Below, one piece after another: positions 36,276 to 44,811 of a DNA stretch of 64,000 nt. The DNA lies in contig CASICI010000025.1 of the NCBI GenBank assembly GCA_949373145.1, positions 1-64,000 of the forward strand. Direction: 5' to 3'. The stretch is from an uncultured Phycisphaerales bacterium. Lineage in GTDB: Bacteria > Planctomycetota > Phycisphaerae > Phycisphaerales > SM1A02. Both the position numbers and the translations under genes were made by a program. Below the pieces are notes generated by a model, which was given only the letters and a program-made list of their open reading frames with translations, did not search any database and had not been told where the DNA came from. Numbering within the stretch: the stretch's first letter is position 1; each line of letters begins with the position of its first letter.

Positions 36276-37259
36276 TCAGCGACCGAATTTCCCTCTCATT
36301 TTGATGGCGATCAAGAGGCCGATGCCCGTGCCCACCGCGGTCACTATCAGGAGTCCGCAGACCACCAGAAAGGCATTCGGGTCGTCCGCATCAGGAATGC
36401 CCTCGACGTTGATTCCAAGCAGGCCCGTCACGAAGGTGAGAGGCAGGAAGATCGTCGCGATCCAGCTCAGGCGATACATCGAGGTGCTCATGTCGTCCAT
36501 GGCCAGCATGTGCTCGCGGTCTGACAGGACACGAACCCGGTCGAGCTGACTGTGCACACGTTGTTCAAGACCGTTCGCACGGCCAAGCAGTCCTTTGAGC
36601 GAAGTCACGTCGCGTTCTCTCAGCTCTTCCGAGAAGTCGAGCATGGAGCGCCCGATCGCCGTCTGAATCGGGTCGAGGGAACGGTCGATCGTCAGCAACG
36701 AACGGCGGATTTCACCAATGGCGGCCTCCTTGACTCGTCCTTTTTCTTCCAATTCCGCTTCGGCCTGATCCAGTTGCAACGCACAGGTCCGCACGATCGG
36801 TCGGATGTGGTCGATGAACTCATCCCCGATCTCGGACAGGACGCCCAGGGGGGTGACGTGTTCGTCTCGATTCTGAGCGATCGATTCGCACGCACCGTCG
36901 ATCACCTGAAGACGGTGCCAGCCGATGGTGAAGATGTGTTCGCCCTGGGTCACCGCCGTGATGACAAGTCCATCTTCGATCTGGCCTCCCGGCTGGCTGG
37001 TCGGTGGGAGCTCAAGGCGAAGAATGCTGGTTCCGCTGTGTCGATACCGGACGCTCTCTCCCGAACTCTCGGAGAGGATCTCCATGACCTCTCGGGAGAT
37101 GCCCAGGCGATCGAGGCAGCGCTCGATGACCTCCAGGCCGGGCTCGGCCATATCGATGGCAAGGTCCAGCCATTCGAAGGCGATGCCTGGGGGGGTCAGG
37201 CGGCGGACACCTGGTTCAATGATCTCGAACCACTCATTTGGAAGATTCTTGGCGGGCAT
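36276..37259 (-). CDS. CorA/ZntB-type metal transporter (GIN motif)
   Basis: The 327-residue protein has the CorA family layout: a large cytoplasmic N-terminal domain with a long helix ('ALQLDQAEAELEEKGRVKEAAIGEIRRSLLTIDRSLDPI') and two C-terminal membrane helices. The pore signature after the first helix reads 'FLPLTFVTGLLGINVEGIPDADDPNAF'. It is GIN, as in ZntB-like members, not the GMN of the magnesium channel CorA. Zinc or another divalent cation is therefore as likely as magnesium. GAGGAG before the ATG supports the start. It forms the head of a two-gene unit with a sulfotransferase. Confidence 0.85.
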   Translation of the reverse strand: MPAKNLPNEWFEIIEPGVRRLTPPGIAFEWLDLAIDMAEPGLEVIERCLDRLGISREVMEILSESSGESVRYRHSGTSILRLELPPTSQPGGQIEDGLVITAVTQGEHIFTIGWHRLQVIDGACESIAQNRDEHVTPLGVLSEIGDEFIDHIRPIVRTCALQLDQAEAELEEKGRVKEAAIGEIRRSLLTIDRSLDPIQTAIGRSMLDFSEELRERDVTSLKGLLGRANGLEQRVHSQLDRVRVLSDREHMLAMDDMSTSMYRLSWIATIFLPLTFVTGLLGINVEGIPDADDPNAFLVVCGLLIVTAVGTGIGLLIAIKMRGKFGR

Positions 37260-37377
37260 GGGCGGTCTCCTCGTATGGACCTCGCCCAGACTATCGCCTC
37301 ACCGCCCTGAAATGGGCCGAAAACAACCACATCTCTCTGCTTGAATCACCAGAGATCGGATGGAGTCGCCGACACGG

Positions 37378-37405
37378 TTGACCGACAATGGGGGGGTGGT
37401 ATACT
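37378..37405 (+). promoter_or_regulatory. Sigma-70-type promoter of the tRNA-Asp gene
   Basis: TTGACC and TATACT are separated by 16 bases, 64 bases before the mature tRNA 5' end. This is the best -35/-10 pair seen in the window. Confidence 0.75.
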
Positions 37406-37469
37406 TCTCGACTCACGAGAACGTCATTCCGACCTTCTGGGTCGTGTGTCGACTCTCGTGTCCCCGTCT

Positions 37470-37543
37470 GGGGCGGTAGCTCAATTGGTTAGAGTACCGG
37501 CCTGTCACGCCGGTGGTTGCGGGTTCGAGTCCCGTCCGCCTCG
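37470..37543 (+). tRNA. tRNA-Asp (GTC)
   Basis: The cloverleaf is complete: acceptor GGGGCGG/CCGCCTC, D arm GCTC...GAGT, anticodon arm CCGGC-CTGTCAC-GCCGG with anticodon GTC, and T arm GCGGG-TTCGAGT-CCCGT. The CCA end is not encoded. A good promoter lies upstream and a perfect hairpin terminator downstream, so this is a single-gene transcript. Confidence 0.97.
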
Positions 37544-37571
37544 TTGCCCCACTAGGCACGGAGAACAGTTC

Positions 37572-37608
37572 AGCCGGGACGCGCTTCAGCGCGTCCCGGC
37601 TGTCCTTT
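37572..37608 (+). terminator. Rho-independent terminator of tRNA-Asp
   Basis: AGCCGGGACGCGC, loop TTCA, and the exact reverse complement GCGCGTCCCGGCT are followed by a CCTTTTG tract. The 13-bp perfect stem is 28 bases after the tRNA. Confidence 0.88.
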
Positions 37609-37690
37609 TGGGGCCTCCTGCGCGATGATCCTGTACGATTTCCTTGTCGTGACCCCGGCTTGAGCCCAACCCACACACGAGGAAGATGAC

Positions 37691-39322
37691 ATGACCGTAC
37701 CAGCCTTTCCCGCAGACAAGCGTCGACTTCTGTTCATCACCTGCTTCATCGCACTGATCGCGACGTCCTTCGGATTCATGCTTCGAATTCAACTGGTTGA
37801 AGAGGTCTGGAAGCCGATGTTCGATCTGAGCGGTACTCAGGTCGGCGAAATCATCGGAGCGGGCCTCTGGCCATTCGCGATTTCGATTGTTCTCTTCTCT
37901 CTGATCATCGACAAGATCGGCTACAAATTCTGCCTGTGGTTCGCGGTGATCTGCCACGTCATACAAGCGGGCATGCTCATCACTGCCGGTATGGCGTGGA
38001 TCCCCGAGTCCATGCAAGGCTACAACTGGCTCTGGGTGGGTTCGTTCATCGGCGCACTCGGGAACGGTACGGTCGAAGCGGTCATCAATCCGGTCATTGC
38101 GACCGTCTACCGAGAGCAGAAGATCAAGTGGCTCACGATTCTTCATGCTGGTTGGCCAGGAGGGCTTGTACTCTCCGGACTCATTGCGCTCGGGCTTGGA
38201 TCTGGTGGTCTCGGGCTTGCCTGGCAATTTCAGGTTGCGGTACTCCTTTTTCCCGTCGTCATCTATGCACTGCTTCTGATCAAGGCTTCTTTTCCGGTTA
38301 ATGAGCGAGTCGCTGCAGGCGTGCCCTATACGACGATGCTTCGACAGGCAGGCGTCCTCGGGGCTTTCATCGTTGTAGGACTGATCGTCCTCGAGTTTGG
38401 CCGAGTCATTGGCCTGGGTACCGAAGGTGTCAACTTCTGGATCCTTGCGCTGGTCATGATCTTTGGTTTCGGAATCGGAGGAGGCCTTGGTAGGCCGCTC
38501 TTCATCGTTTTACTCCTACTGATGATCCCACTGGCAACCACTGAGCTGGGTACGGACGCCTGGATCAAGGGCTTGATGGGGCCAGCTCTTCAGAACTTTG
38601 AACTCAGTGGTACCTGGGTTCTGATCTACACGGCGTTTGTGATGATGATGCTTCGTCTTTTCGTGATCGGTCCTCTGTCCAAGGTGTTGAATCCACTGGC
38701 GATTCTGGCCATCTGCTCCGCGTTTGCGGCTGTCGGCATCTTCATGCTGGCAGGTGCAGAAGCTGCCGTGATCATTCTCATCTTCGCCACGGTCTACGGC
38801 ATCGGTCAGTCATTCTTCTGGCCCGTCACGTTGGGCATTGTGTCCGAGCAGTTTCCTGAGGGTGGTGCACTTACCTTGAATTCGATCGCCGCTGTTGGCA
38901 TGCTCGGAGTAGGAATCATTGGTACGCCTCTTTTGGGAAATCTTCAAGACACCAGTATCCATGCCAACATGCAGGGTAATGATGCCATCTACGAGACGTA
39001 CATCGCAGATGAGGAGAAGACTTCGATCTTCGGTGCCTACAAGTCCGTCAATCAGGATGTCGTGACTGATCGTGAGTCTCGTATCACGGCACTTAATGAC
39101 CAGCGTCAGGACCAAGATTCCGCTGATCTAAACGAAATGGAAGCCCGCGAACTTGAAGTTCTGATGGGTGAGCAGGGAATCTTCGAGGGTCTGACCAAGG
39201 ACGCCAAGGCGAGCGCACTGCGCTTCGCAGCCGTTCCCGCAGTCTTCATGTTCCTCAGTTACTGCGTCCTGATTCTCTGGTTCAAGTCCCGAGGTGGATA
39301 CAAGCCCGTCGAACTCGACTGA
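37691..39322 (+). CDS. MFS transporter
   Basis: The 543-residue protein has about twelve membrane helices in MFS order. The start is 'RRLLFITCFIALIATSFGFMLRIQLV', with the cytoplasmic loop 'SLIIDKIGYKFCLWF' after helix 2 in place of the usual MFS motif, and 'NGTVEAVINPVIATVY' in helix 4. A hydrophilic loop of about 80 residues near 430-510 ('YIADEEKTSIFGAYKSVNQDVVTDRESRI...DLNEMEARELEVL') lies before the last helix, which is unusual. The substrate cannot be deduced; sugars are common for related proteins. GAGGAAG precedes the ATG. Codon use is somewhat less GC-biased than in the neighbours. Confidence 0.8.
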   Translation: MTVPAFPADKRRLLFITCFIALIATSFGFMLRIQLVEEVWKPMFDLSGTQVGEIIGAGLWPFAISIVLFSLIIDKIGYKFCLWFAVICHVIQAGMLITAGMAWIPESMQGYNWLWVGSFIGALGNGTVEAVINPVIATVYREQKIKWLTILHAGWPGGLVLSGLIALGLGSGGLGLAWQFQVAVLLFPVVIYALLLIKASFPVNERVAAGVPYTTMLRQAGVLGAFIVVGLIVLEFGRVIGLGTEGVNFWILALVMIFGFGIGGGLGRPLFIVLLLLMIPLATTELGTDAWIKGLMGPALQNFELSGTWVLIYTAFVMMMLRLFVIGPLSKVLNPLAILAICSAFAAVGIFMLAGAEAAVIILIFATVYGIGQSFFWPVTLGIVSEQFPEGGALTLNSIAAVGMLGVGIIGTPLLGNLQDTSIHANMQGNDAIYETYIADEEKTSIFGAYKSVNQDVVTDRESRITALNDQRQDQDSADLNEMEARELEVLMGEQGIFEGLTKDAKASALRFAAVPAVFMFLSYCVLILWFKSRGGYKPVELD

Positions 39323-39356
39323 GCGCCGGGTGCGTGTTCGAGCGCGCTCAGCCGAC

Positions 39357-39935
39357 TCAGCCCATGTAGGCGGGGGCCTGTCCCGGTGCCCATTTGATGC
39401 CACAGCCAAGGGCTGGTTTCTGATCTGCAGGGATCGGTTCACCTGCAGCCAGTGCATCGAGTGCCGCTCGAAGATCTTTTCCATCGACCGGGATATCCGT
39501 CTTGGGTCGACTGTCATCCAGCTGACCTCGATAGACCAGCGCCTTGCTCGAATCGAAGAGGAAGAAGTCCGGGGTGCAGGCGGCGGTGTAGGCCTTCGCC
39601 ACCGACTGGTCCGCGTCGAAGAGGTAGGGGAAGGTCCAGCCGTTGGCTGCCGCGGTCTCCGCCATCTTGTCGGGAGCATCGTCCGGATAGTTCTCGATGT
39701 CGTTGCTCATGATGCCGACCATGCCGATTCCCAGTGCGCTGCAATCCCTGCCAAGCTTCGTGAGTTCATCGTAGATGTGCTTCACGTAGGGACAGTGGTT
39801 GCACATGAAGACGACCAGCAGTCCGTGTCGGCCTTCGCACTCGCTCAGTTCATGGGTGCGTCCATCGGCGGCCTGGAGGGTGAACTCCGGAGCGATGGTC
39901 CCGAGTGGAAGCATGGTTGAATTGGCAGGTGGCAT
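39357..39935 (-). CDS. Thioredoxin-fold peroxiredoxin-like protein (AhpC/TSA type)
   Basis: From the ATG at 39935 (CGGAG upstream) the protein has 192 residues. It matches the redoxin/AhpC-TSA group: 'LGTIAPEFTLQAADGRTHELSE', the active site 'LLVVFMCNHCPYVKHIYDELTKLG' with a CxxC pair, 'VGIMSNDIENYPDDAP' and the cis-Pro region 'ACTPDFFLFDSSKALVYRGQLDDSRP'. It is cytoplasmic, with no signal peptide. Its probable role is a thiol-dependent redox reaction; such proteins are common in planctomycetes and their substrate is not known. The track start at 40133 overlaps the divergent zinc-ribbon gene and is rejected. Confidence 0.87.
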   Translation of the reverse strand: MPPANSTMLPLGTIAPEFTLQAADGRTHELSECEGRHGLLVVFMCNHCPYVKHIYDELTKLGRDCSALGIGMVGIMSNDIENYPDDAPDKMAETAAANGWTFPYLFDADQSVAKAYTAACTPDFFLFDSSKALVYRGQLDDSRPKTDIPVDGKDLRAALDALAAGEPIPADQKPALGCGIKWAPGQAPAYMG

Positions 39936-39996
39936 GATGTTTCTCCGTTCTGATGACGAACGGCTCGACATGAGCACGTTTCGACTTGAGGGTGAG

Positions 39997-40002
39997 TATA
40001 GT
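39997..40002 (+). promoter_or_regulatory. -10 box (TATAGT) six bases before a start codon
   Basis: TATAGT-CGGGCC-ATG gives the same leaderless geometry as at 4076 and 29769, and there is no Shine-Dalgarno before the ATG at 40009. It helps choose this ATG over the in-frame ATG at 39970. Confidence 0.5.
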
Positions 40003-40008
40003 CGGGCC

Positions 40009-40281
40009 ATGCCCAGACGATTTGAACAGAATGAAGGTCCCAGCGAGGATGACATCCAGCGTTTCGGTGGCGCGGATTCGTCTCTGGGATTCTGTCCCGA
40101 ATGTGGGGCGGAGATCTCCGATCTCGCCGACATCTGCCCTTCATGTCACAGCTGGATCCCAGAGGGAGCCCAGCGACGCCATCCGCTGACCAGCGACATG
40201 ATGAGACGTTGGTATGCCTTCATCGGCATCGTGGTCCTGGGGGTCTTTCTGTATCTCTGGCTCTTTCGTGGTGCGGGCTGA
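40009..40281 (+). CDS. Small zinc-ribbon membrane protein
   Basis: The 90-residue protein has a zinc ribbon ('GFCPECGAEISDLADICPSCHSWIP', two CxxC knuckles) followed by one C-terminal membrane helix ('WYAFIGIVVLGVFLYLWLF'). The ribbon would face the cytoplasm if the helix is a tail anchor. No function is known; similar small proteins are widespread. I choose the ATG at 40009 because TATAGT lies six bases upstream and earlier in-frame codons run antisense into the neighbouring gene. It is convergent with the metal uptake operon. Confidence 0.72.
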   Translation: MPRRFEQNEGPSEDDIQRFGGADSSLGFCPECGAEISDLADICPSCHSWIPEGAQRRHPLTSDMMRRWYAFIGIVVLGVFLYLWLFRGAG

Positions 40282-40304
40282 ACCGCCGGGTCGGGACACG
40301 GAGT

Positions 40305-41624
40305 TCATTCCGGGATCCTGCGGCCATGCGGGTCGGTGGTCGGCGTACCGGTCTCTCTCGCCAGCTGTTCGAGCATCTCCTCATCGGTGACATGCTCGAG
40401 TCTCATTGCAGTCTCATGGACGTGGTCCGGCGCAAGACCGGCGCTCTTGGCGAGCCATGCTTCCCAGAGTCTGTGCGATCGGACCAGAGTGGCTGCGCGT
40501 CGTCGACCTGCATCGGTCAGCGTGATCAGGTCTTCTCGTCTCATGAAGTCACCCTGACTCAGCAGGTGTCGAAGGCTCCATGCGATTTCGAATCTCGAGA
40601 CCCGGCGAGCAGTCGTCAGATCGTGGGTGAGCACTCGAGCCGAGCTCTGGCCGCCACGTTCCTCCAGGCGCCAGGCGAGCGCAAGCAGATCCTCCGTCGT
40701 CGTTTGAAAACGAAAACGCCAGCGTCGGACGCTTCTGGGCACCACGCCATGGGTTGGATTGATGAGGATGCCAACGAAGAGCAGGCAACCACCGGTGACG
40801 GCGATCATGCCTGAAGTCGGGACCGATCCGTACCCGATGAGATGGGGAAGTTCGACCGCTCCAAGGTGCCCCAGGACCGCGGACGTCAGCCCCAGGAATG
40901 ACGCAAGCCACAGCATGCTGGTCAGGTTCGTCGCGAAGAGGCGTGCACAGACCGCCGGAACGATGATCATCGCGACCACGATGATGCTGCCGACCGCCTC
41001 GAATGATGCCACCGTGGTCACCGCCGTCATGCCCATCAAGAGGTGGTGCATGAGATCCGGGCGCATCCCCTGTGCCCGCGCCTGTTCCGGATCGAATGCC
41101 GCGATTCGAAACGCCTTGAACCAGACGATCAGAATGAACAGATCGATCAGAAGCACGATCGCCACCATCAGGAACGCTCGGGGCAACTGCACGCCGCCCA
41201 GCAGAGGAAGCGTGACGAGGTCGAGTGGTGCGAATTCAAGAGCACCGTACAGAACGCAACTGGGATCAAGGTCCACGGAGTCCGCGCCTTGGACGATCAG
41301 CAGAAGCCCCACCGCGAAGAGGGTTGTGAAGACCACGCCCATCGCGGCGCCTTCATCCACGCGTCCGAAACGTTTCAGCCACTGGGAGAAGAATGCGGTG
41401 AGGAACCCTGCGACGATCGCTCCCGCGAACATGATTCCATTCGATCGAGAGCCTGTGAGAAGAAAGCCGATGGCAATGCCGGGGAGGACCGCATGGCTGA
41501 TGGCATCGCCCATGAGACTCATGCGTCGAAGCACCAGGAAACAACCCGGCAGGGCACAGGCCACCGCGCAGGTCGCCGCGATGACGATGATCCAGCCATC
41601 GAAGAAGAGGCTCCATTGCGTCAT
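40305..41624 (-). CDS. Manganese/zinc ABC transporter permease with C-terminal DtxR-like domain (second permease)
   Basis: From the ATG at 41624 this is a 439-residue protein. The N-terminal 290 residues are an ABC-3 family metal permease with about eight helices ('LPGCFLVLRRMSLMGDAISHAVLPGIAIGFLL', 'FEAVGSIIVVAMIIVPAVCARLFA'). The C-terminal 150 residues resemble a DtxR/MntR regulator: winged helix ('RFEIAWSLRHLLSQGDFMRREDLITLTDAGRRRAATLVRSHRLWEAWL') and metal-binding dimerisation helices ('DHVHETAMRLEHVTDEEMLEQLA') ending 'DPHGRRIPE'. The cytoplasmic domain may sense metal and gate transport; this is inference. The track joins it in frame to the preceding permease, but a TGATG stop/start overlap suggests two coupled genes. 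Confidence 0.82.
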   Translation of the reverse strand: MTQWSLFFDGWIIVIAATCAVACALPGCFLVLRRMSLMGDAISHAVLPGIAIGFLLTGSRSNGIMFAGAIVAGFLTAFFSQWLKRFGRVDEGAAMGVVFTTLFAVGLLLIVQGADSVDLDPSCVLYGALEFAPLDLVTLPLLGGVQLPRAFLMVAIVLLIDLFILIVWFKAFRIAAFDPEQARAQGMRPDLMHHLLMGMTAVTTVASFEAVGSIIVVAMIIVPAVCARLFATNLTSMLWLASFLGLTSAVLGHLGAVELPHLIGYGSVPTSGMIAVTGGCLLFVGILINPTHGVVPRSVRRWRFRFQTTTEDLLALAWRLEERGGQSSARVLTHDLTTARRVSRFEIAWSLRHLLSQGDFMRREDLITLTDAGRRRAATLVRSHRLWEAWLAKSAGLAPDHVHETAMRLEHVTDEEMLEQLARETGTPTTDPHGRRIPE

Positions 41625-42992
41625 CACCGTCGTTCTCCCCGTTCGAGGGCGGACAGGCAGGATGATCGGGTGCGGGCTTGGAGGTATCGAACCCCGTTCG
41701 GTGTTCAATTCCTTTTCCAGTTCATCGAGCAGCTCGAGTGGAAGCAGGTGCTCGAGATCGTCGGCCCCACGGTCGACATGGTCTTCGTCGAAATCAGCCC
41801 GGCGCAGCAGATAGTGTTCCCAGAGTCGGTGGCGCCGCACGACTTCGACCGCGCGTCTTTCACCCGTGGGTGACAGACGTATCTCGGTCTCGGAAACGGT
41901 CTGGATGATCGTGAGCAGTCCTGCACGGTGAAGGCGTTGGCAGGTGTTCGAGTTCGCCCATCCTCCGCGTGCGGTGATCTCGGATTTGTGGCAGAAGTCC
42001 GAGCCGGAATGTTCGAGGCTTTCCCAGATCGCTCGAAGAGCATGTTCACGTTCCATGGATCGTGAACGCCGTCTCAGACGGAGCGCACGACGAAGCAACC
42101 CGCGTTGTCGGCCGAAGACGAGGCTCAAGAGAAAGAAGCCACCAAGTCCCAGGACCACCATCGCTCCGGCGGGCAGATCCGGGGCGAGTGCGCTTGAAAG
42201 GGTGCCGGCCCAGCCGCCAAGCCCGCCGATGACGCCTGCCGTGAGGAGCAGGTGGCCGGTCCTGTTGGTCCAGAATCTCGCGGCTGCCGGTGGGATCACG
42301 AGAACCGCGATCACGAGCACGAGACCGACCGCCTGGAGACCCACCACGACGACTGCGATCACCCATCGCCATGAGCAGCAGATCGTAGGCTCCGGTCTTC
42401 ATCCCTCGCCCACGAGCGTAGTTCTGATCGAAGCAGATCAGTCTCAACTCCTTGAAGAAGACGATGCATGTCGTGATCGTGAGCACCGAAGTGACGGGCC
42501 GATCATCATGGCGTCACGCACCAGCATGGACGCGGTCTTTCCGTAGATGAACGTCTCCAGTCCAGCCGCACTCGCGGTGGTCTCCTGTTGTGCCAGTCCG
42601 AGAAGCGCGGCACCCGCCCCGAAGAAGCGTGCTCAAGACCACGCCGAGTGCGGAGGTCCTCTGGAAAGTCTTCCTGAACTCGTCAACCAGTGGACAGCGA
42701 TGATTCCAATGATGCCCGAGCACGTCGCGCCGATCAGCAACACGCCATGGGATTTCACACCGAAGCCCATCGCCGATGCCACAAGAAAGGCAAGCACGAT
42801 TCCGGGCAGGGTGGCGTGGCTGAGTGCGTCGCCAAGAAGCGCACGGCGTCTCAGGAGCATGAACGAACCCACGACTCCACCGGCCATTCCCAGAGCGCTG
42901 ACACCGAGAACCACCACGCGGGTATTCCAGTTGGAGAGAAACAACAGATCAAGGAATGTCGTTTCAGTCGCGGGCATGAGCGCGCTCATCAT
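41624..42992 (-). CDS. Manganese/zinc ABC transporter permease with C-terminal DtxR-like domain (first permease, frameshifted)
   Basis: The N-terminus ('WNTRVVVLGVSALGMAGGVVGSFMLLRRRALLGDALSHATLPGIVLAFL') is in the ORF at 42633-42992. Repairing indels near 42660, 42632, 42498 and 42366 gives the continuous 'STFFGAGAALLGLAQQETTASAAGLETFIYGKTASMLVRDAMMIG' and 'VLTITTCIVFFKELRLICFDQNYARGRGMKTGAYDLLLMAMVIAVVVVGLQAVG'. The start of the track ORF 40305-42362 then carries the last helices and a DtxR-like winged helix with dimerisation helices. No stop is visible before the second permease; a TGA overlapping its ATG is one frame away, so a fifth indel near 41640 is likely. It overlaps the ATPase gene by four bases. 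Confidence 0.75.
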
Positions 42993-43804
42993 CGACCGAC
43001 CCCTCGTGCGTGCCCGGCAAGAGCCTTTGATGCATGGTCCAGCAGAGTGAGGGTTCCACCGTAGGTCGCTTCGATGTTCTCAGGCGTGAAGACGTCTTCG
43101 GTGGGTCCGAATGCCACCACACGTGTGTTCAGAAGCAGGACATGATCGAAATATTCGGACACCGTCTGAAGGTCATGGTGCACCACCACCGTGGTGCGTC
43201 CTCGAGTCTGCAAGGTTCGAAGAAGAGTGACGATGGTCTGTTCAGTCGAGGCATCGACACCCGCGAATGGCTCATCCATGAGATGAAGATCAGCCTCTTG
43301 AACGAGAGCTCTGGCGAGAAAGGCGCGTTGTTGCTGACCGCCGGAAAGTTGCGAGATCTGGCGCCCGGCGAATTCCGCGAGTCCGACTTCCTCGAGTGCG
43401 TTGAGTGCCTGTCGTTTGATTCTTCGGTTGACCGGCCGAAGCATGCCGAGGGTGTGATAGAGCCCCATGCAGACCACGTCCAGAACGCTCACCGGAAAAT
43501 CCCAGTCGATCGATTCGCGTTGTGGAACATAGGCGACACGTTCACGTTGAACCGCGTAGGGGCGACCGAACATCTGGACATGACCACTCAATCTGGGGAC
43601 GAGATCGAGTGCGGCCTTGATCAAGGTGCTTTTTCCAGCTCCGTTGGGGCCGATCACACCGACCAACGAACCGGGAGGAATGTCGATGTCGATGTCCCAC
43701 AACACGGGGCGACGCTCGTATGCGACCGTCATCGCATGAATCGAGAGTGGGGCGTCCGGTGAGTGCTCGGCTCGAGTTTCTGCGGGGATCTCTTTTTTAC
43801 TCAT
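42989..43804 (-). CDS. Manganese/zinc ABC transporter ATP-binding protein
   Basis: The 271-residue ATPase has Walker A 'GVIGPNGAGKSTLIKAAL', Q-loop 'YVPQRESIDWDFPVSVLDVV', the signature 'LSGGQQQRAFLARAL', Walker B 'LHLMDEPFAGVD' and the switch His in 'VVVHHDLQTV'. The Q-loop stretch 'QRESIDWDFPVSV' is characteristic of the manganese/zinc/iron uptake (MntA/SitB/TroB) branch. It overlaps the binding protein stop and the permease start by ATGA-type overlaps, so translation is coupled through the operon. A basic N-terminal extension precedes the ABC domain. It is intact, unlike its neighbours on both sides. Confidence 0.92.
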   Translation of the reverse strand: MSKKEIPAETRAEHSPDAPLSIHAMTVAYERRPVLWDIDIDIPPGSLVGVIGPNGAGKSTLIKAALDLVPRLSGHVQMFGRPYAVQRERVAYVPQRESIDWDFPVSVLDVVCMGLYHTLGMLRPVNRRIKRQALNALEEVGLAEFAGRQISQLSGGQQQRAFLARALVQEADLHLMDEPFAGVDASTEQTIVTLLRTLQTRGRTTVVVHHDLQTVSEYFDHVLLLNTRVVAFGPTEDVFTPENIEATYGGTLTLLDHASKALAGHARGVGR

Positions 43805-44810
43805 CTGGGTTCCATGCTCTCCGTCGCGTCTTCAGAATCGAGACCTCCCCCGAGGCCCCTGGTGACGGTTTCGATGTCATGCATCATCATGCCGACCCAT
43901 GTGCCCTCGGCAGTGCCTTTCGGGCCCATCGAATCACTGAACAGTTCACCTCCGATGACGACATCGTGCCCTTTCGCCGCGGCACCCTCGATCAAGGCTT
44001 CGATGCTCCGGCGGGGCACGCTCGACTCGATGAAGACGGCTGGGACGTTGCGTTCGACGACCAGCGTCACCAAGGCCTCGAGGTCGGCCAGGCCGGCCTC
44101 GCTTTCAGTCGTGATCCCCTGAATGGCCTGGACCTCGATGTCGAATGCCGCCCAAAATAGCTGAAGGCATCATGACTGGTGATCAGGACTCTGGATTCGT
44201 TCGGAATCGAGGCGATCGACCTTCGACCGAAGCGTTCGAGTTCACCGCACTGCTCGAGCAGTCTTTCGTGATTTGATTTGAACATCAGTCCGTCACGCTC
44301 CCTCAGACTCGTGAGTCCCTTCAGGACCGCATTCGAGCATGCCCCCAGAGTCGGGGTGAAAGCCAGAGATGAGGGTCCGGGTGTTCGCCGGTGCCGTCCG
44401 GGTAGAGCAGTTCATCTGAGGGAATGGTCTCTGCGATGGCGATCGAGGGTCGATCGGTGCCTGCTCGTTCCAGAACTTCACCCATCCTGCCTTCCAGATG
44501 ATGGCCATTGAAGAAGATGATCTGGGCCGCGAGAAGGGCGGCGATGTCATCACGTGTGGGTTTGTACAAGTGGGGGTCCACTCCGACCCCGATCAGGCTG
44601 TGAACGCGCACGGCGTCACCTCCGATGCTGCGTACGAGGTCCGCGATCATTCCCGTCGTCGTGACGACTTGGATCGGTCGGCTCCCCTCGTCCGCTCGGG
44701 ATCCTGCTCGGTCTGTTCACTCGGATCCTCCACAGCTCATGCAAGCAGAGCGCCAGCAGGATCAGGAGTGGTGGCAGCGCAACGCAGGCGTGTCTTTTCT
44801 TCCAGGGCAT
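43801..44810 (-). CDS. Metal ABC transporter substrate-binding protein (frameshifted)
   Basis: Pieces in several frames form one cluster A-I metal-binding protein (ZnuA/MntC/TroA family). The start is 'MPWKKRHACVALPPLLILLAL', an export signal. 'VVTTTGMIADLVRSIGGDAVRVHSLIGVGVDPHLYKPTRDD' supplies the first metal His, 'IIFFNGHHLEGRMGEVL' the second and 'VLITSHDAFSYFGR' the third. 'GIQGITTESEAGLADLEALVTLVVERNVPAVFIESSVPRRS' and 'GTWVGMMMHDIETVTRGL' supply the C-lobe acid residue. Frame breaks fall near 44750, 44675, 44345 and 44160, with all ligands preserved. The repaired protein is about 336 residues. 'SHDAFSYFGR' and 'GI(Q/S)TESEAG' favour manganese/iron over zinc but do not decide it. Confidence 0.82.
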
Positions 44811-44811
44811 G

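Noticed and set aside
37378-37608. tRNA-Asp as an integration site of a mobile element
   Set aside because: There is no repeat of the tRNA 3' end nearby and no integrase; the gene has its own promoter and terminator.
40305-42362. A genuine fusion of two permeases in one 685-residue polypeptide
   Set aside because: A TGATG stop/start overlap sits one frame away at the junction and this operon is full of indels, so an error that removes the stop is more likely.
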